Positions 62,394-64,000 of a stretch of DNA of 64,000 nt are shown here, piece after piece (positions within the stretch are counted from its first letter, which is position 1; each line of letters begins with the position of its first letter). The notes beneath the pieces were generated by a model. It saw only the letters and a program-made list of their open reading frames with translations. It made no database searches and was not told the DNA's origin. The stretch comes from Meloidogyne chitwoodi. Its lineage: Eukaryota; Nematoda; Chromadorea; Rhabditida; Meloidogynidae. The translations under genes were made by a program, and so were the position numbers. The stretch lies in assembly GCA_015183035.1 (NCBI GenBank), contig JACZZP010000017.1:1736001-1800000 (forward strand), in the 5' to 3' direction.

Positions 62394-64000
62394 ATGGAAC
62401 TTAAAATTGTAGTAATTACTTACAATGTAAATAAGCAAAAGCCAATACAGGATGATATTATTGTAAATTTTTTGAAATTTTTTCATAAATTTTATTTTTA
62501 AGTGTTGGCTTGACTTTGAAGAATTAAATGATTCTCAAATTGTTTGTTTTGCTTTACAGGTTTATTTTCTAGAATTAAATTTATTATTAAATTGATTGTT
62601 TAGGAGGTTCCTCATGCTGAGATGTTTAAGGCAACATCTTCACAGAATTCTTGGTCTTCACAATTAACACTATTGATGAGCAAAGCGGATTACTCTTTAG
62701 TCAACAAAATTTGTTTGGTATCAAATATGCTTTTAATTTATCTGAAGACGGAATTACTACAAACTGTAATTATTTTTATTTACACAATTTTAGAGAGACT
62801 GAAGCCCTTTTAATCCTCTTAAAGTTTGTATTTCAAACTTGAGGCTTAGGTCTTATTTTGGAACAAACTAGAGTAATAGAGGTTCGAGTCCTTTTGATGG
62901 TATCGAATTAAAATAGCTCAAAAATGTGAACACCGTTAATCAGAATATACCTCTATTTTAATTTTTAGTATTGCGTTTTGATAGAAATTATTATTATTAA
63001 TCCTAGTAGTTAATGTGACAAATAAACTTTCCTATTTTATAGATTGATCAAATTGATGAGCGCTGGTGTAGAAGCAGTCTTTTTGGCACAATTGGTTATA
63101 AAGGCACTATTTCATCCCGTATATTGTTTCGCTCTTCTATTTCAATTGTATTTATTGCTAGTCATTTCTTTGCTCAAGAGAGGTTTTTACGGGATAGAAT
63201 AAATCAATACCGTCAATCTCTAAGTTGTACTTTTCCGGAAATTGACTGCCCAAAAAAGTTAGCTTTTTTTAATAATTTGGTTTAGAAAAAATTTTTTTAA
63301 GGCACATAATTTGGTTAGGAGATTTTAACTTTCGCGTGGAAGATTTTGCCGATTCTGAGCAATTATTATATGCTTTAAATAAATTAGATGATGTTGATAT
63401 GCTTACAAATATTGCAAATTCTCATGATCAATTACTGAAGGCTAAAAGATCAAAAAAAGTTTTTGAAGATTTTGATGAGGGAATAATCCGATTTAAACCA
63501 ACTTATAGAATATTGGTTTGACAAATATAAAATAAAAATTAAAAAAATATTTTAAAGGTCGGTTCTTGCTCTTTTGATAAACAAAGGATTCCTTCTTGGT
63601 GTGATCGAATATTTTATAAAAGTAGCAAAAAGAAGGATGTTTCTCCTCTTATAATTAAACAATATCGTTCTTGTCGACGTATTACTTTATCTGATCATTT
63701 TCCTGTTTCTGCACGTTTTACACTTGGAAGTTGTTCTTCAACAGCTATATTTAGTAAAACAGATTTGGCTGTTTGGTCTTGTAATTTTGAACATATTCCA
63801 AGGTTTTCTTTTTTAATTAGAAATATCTTTCCTTTTTTAAACAGATGGGAGCAGTTAATCCCTCTATTTTGTCGTCTTAAAATTCCATCGCAATTTTGGA
63901 CTCTTTATTCATCCAATCTTGATTGGGTTGGCATTTATTCAACAAATATTGAAGTTATTAATCAACCAATAAATTGGGTTTATTTATTAACTTGCCCTTT
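62394..64000 (+). CDS. SKICH-type inositol polyphosphate 5-phosphatase (5' part, runs off the window)
   Basis: Removes the 5-phosphate from phosphoinositides such as PI(4,5)P2 or PI(3,4,5)P3 at membranes. Seven exons can be joined: 62394-62451, about 62511-62560, 62604-62767, 63043-63260, 63302-63517, 63557-63802 and about 63844 to the edge. Motifs of the catalytic domain: ITYNVN near the start (metal/phosphate-binding Asn), WLGDFNFRV, VGSCSFDKQRIPSWCDRIFY and SDHFPV. After this comes FWTLYSSNLDWVGIYSTN and WVYLL, which fits the SKICH domain found in INPP5K/SKIP and PIPP. The usual glutamate-containing block after ITYNVN is shortened. The ATG at 62394 is directly preceded by TTGCTTTCAG, so a leader could be spliced right onto it. 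The 3' end lies beyond 64000. Confidence 0.83.
62848..62905 (+). repeat. weak tRNA-like sequence in a phosphatase intron
   Basis: A good B box GGTTCGAGTCC at 62881-62891, with only a poor A-box match (TTAGGTCTTATTTTGG) about 30 bp upstream. It is the third such sequence in 5.4 kb. Could be a decayed SINE or chance. Confidence 0.3.

Noticed and set aside
62338..62396. An upstream start at 62338 for the 5-phosphatase (MDEVNSQKFLRL)
   Set aside because: That frame stops within 22 codons, and the only way to reach the next exon is a 16 bp intron, which is too short.
1..64000. CRISPR array, rRNA genes, spliced-leader RNA gene, telomere repeat
   Set aside because: Tandem arrays here have no unique spacers; no rRNA or SL1-type sequence and no TTAGGC array was seen on reading.

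Overview
This 64 kb window is a nuclear contig from an extremely AT-rich eukaryote, and everything points to a nematode, most plausibly a root-knot nematode or close relative (Meloidogyne type). The reasons are genes split by many short AT-rich introns with GT donors and TTTTAG/TTTCAG acceptors, nematode-type receptor families (Srsx-like, DMSR-like), a nematode globin, a LIN-25/MED24 protein and an AC9-like adenylyl cyclase. The species call is inference. No bacterial operon, CRISPR array or rRNA was seen. Gene models were built by hand by joining exons in frame across visible splice sites, so boundaries of internal exons carry some error.

Layout. 1-7.2 kb is gene-free and holds a 721 bp hAT-like MITE, a minisatellite and a long inverted repeat. 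7.4-25.8 kb holds membrane-signalling genes: an Srsx-like GPCR (minus), a large AC9/ACY-1-type adenylyl cyclase (minus, about 8 kb), a small secreted cysteine-rich peptide (minus), a four-TM protein (plus) and a DMSR-type neuropeptide GPCR (minus). 25.8-33.4 kb is a 7.6 kb AT-rich desert with dispersed repeats.

33.4-50.9 kb holds three consecutive plus-strand genes that all act on RNA polymerase II: a SCAF4/SCAF8-like protein (CTD-interacting domain plus RRM), an Integrator subunit 15 (INTS15/C7orf26) homologue and the Mediator subunit MED24/LIN-25. 53.3-64 kb holds a globin, a roughly 100-residue one-TM protein, a cathepsin B-like cysteine protease with an odd pro-region, a protein with a possible divergent double-stranded-RNA-binding domain (minus) and the 5' part of a SKICH-type inositol polyphosphate 5-phosphatase running off the right edge.

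Mobile DNA is the most clear-cut unusual content. Four short non-autonomous elements have intact inverted ends and target-site duplications: hAT-like at 152-872 and 59882-59997 (8 bp TSDs), a TA-flanked Tc1/mariner-like element with about 120 bp inverted repeats at 36672-37359, and a Merlin/IS1595-like element at 45616-46137 that still carries a fragment of its transposase. Three of the four lie in introns. Several introns consist almost wholly of one tandem repeat, and these arrays share a few short words. Three tRNA-like B-box sequences sit within 5.4 kb near the right end. I did not find a convincing new multi-gene system; the best candidates for follow-up are the Pol II gene trio, the intron-filling arrays, the cysteine protease pro-region and the knottin-like peptide.
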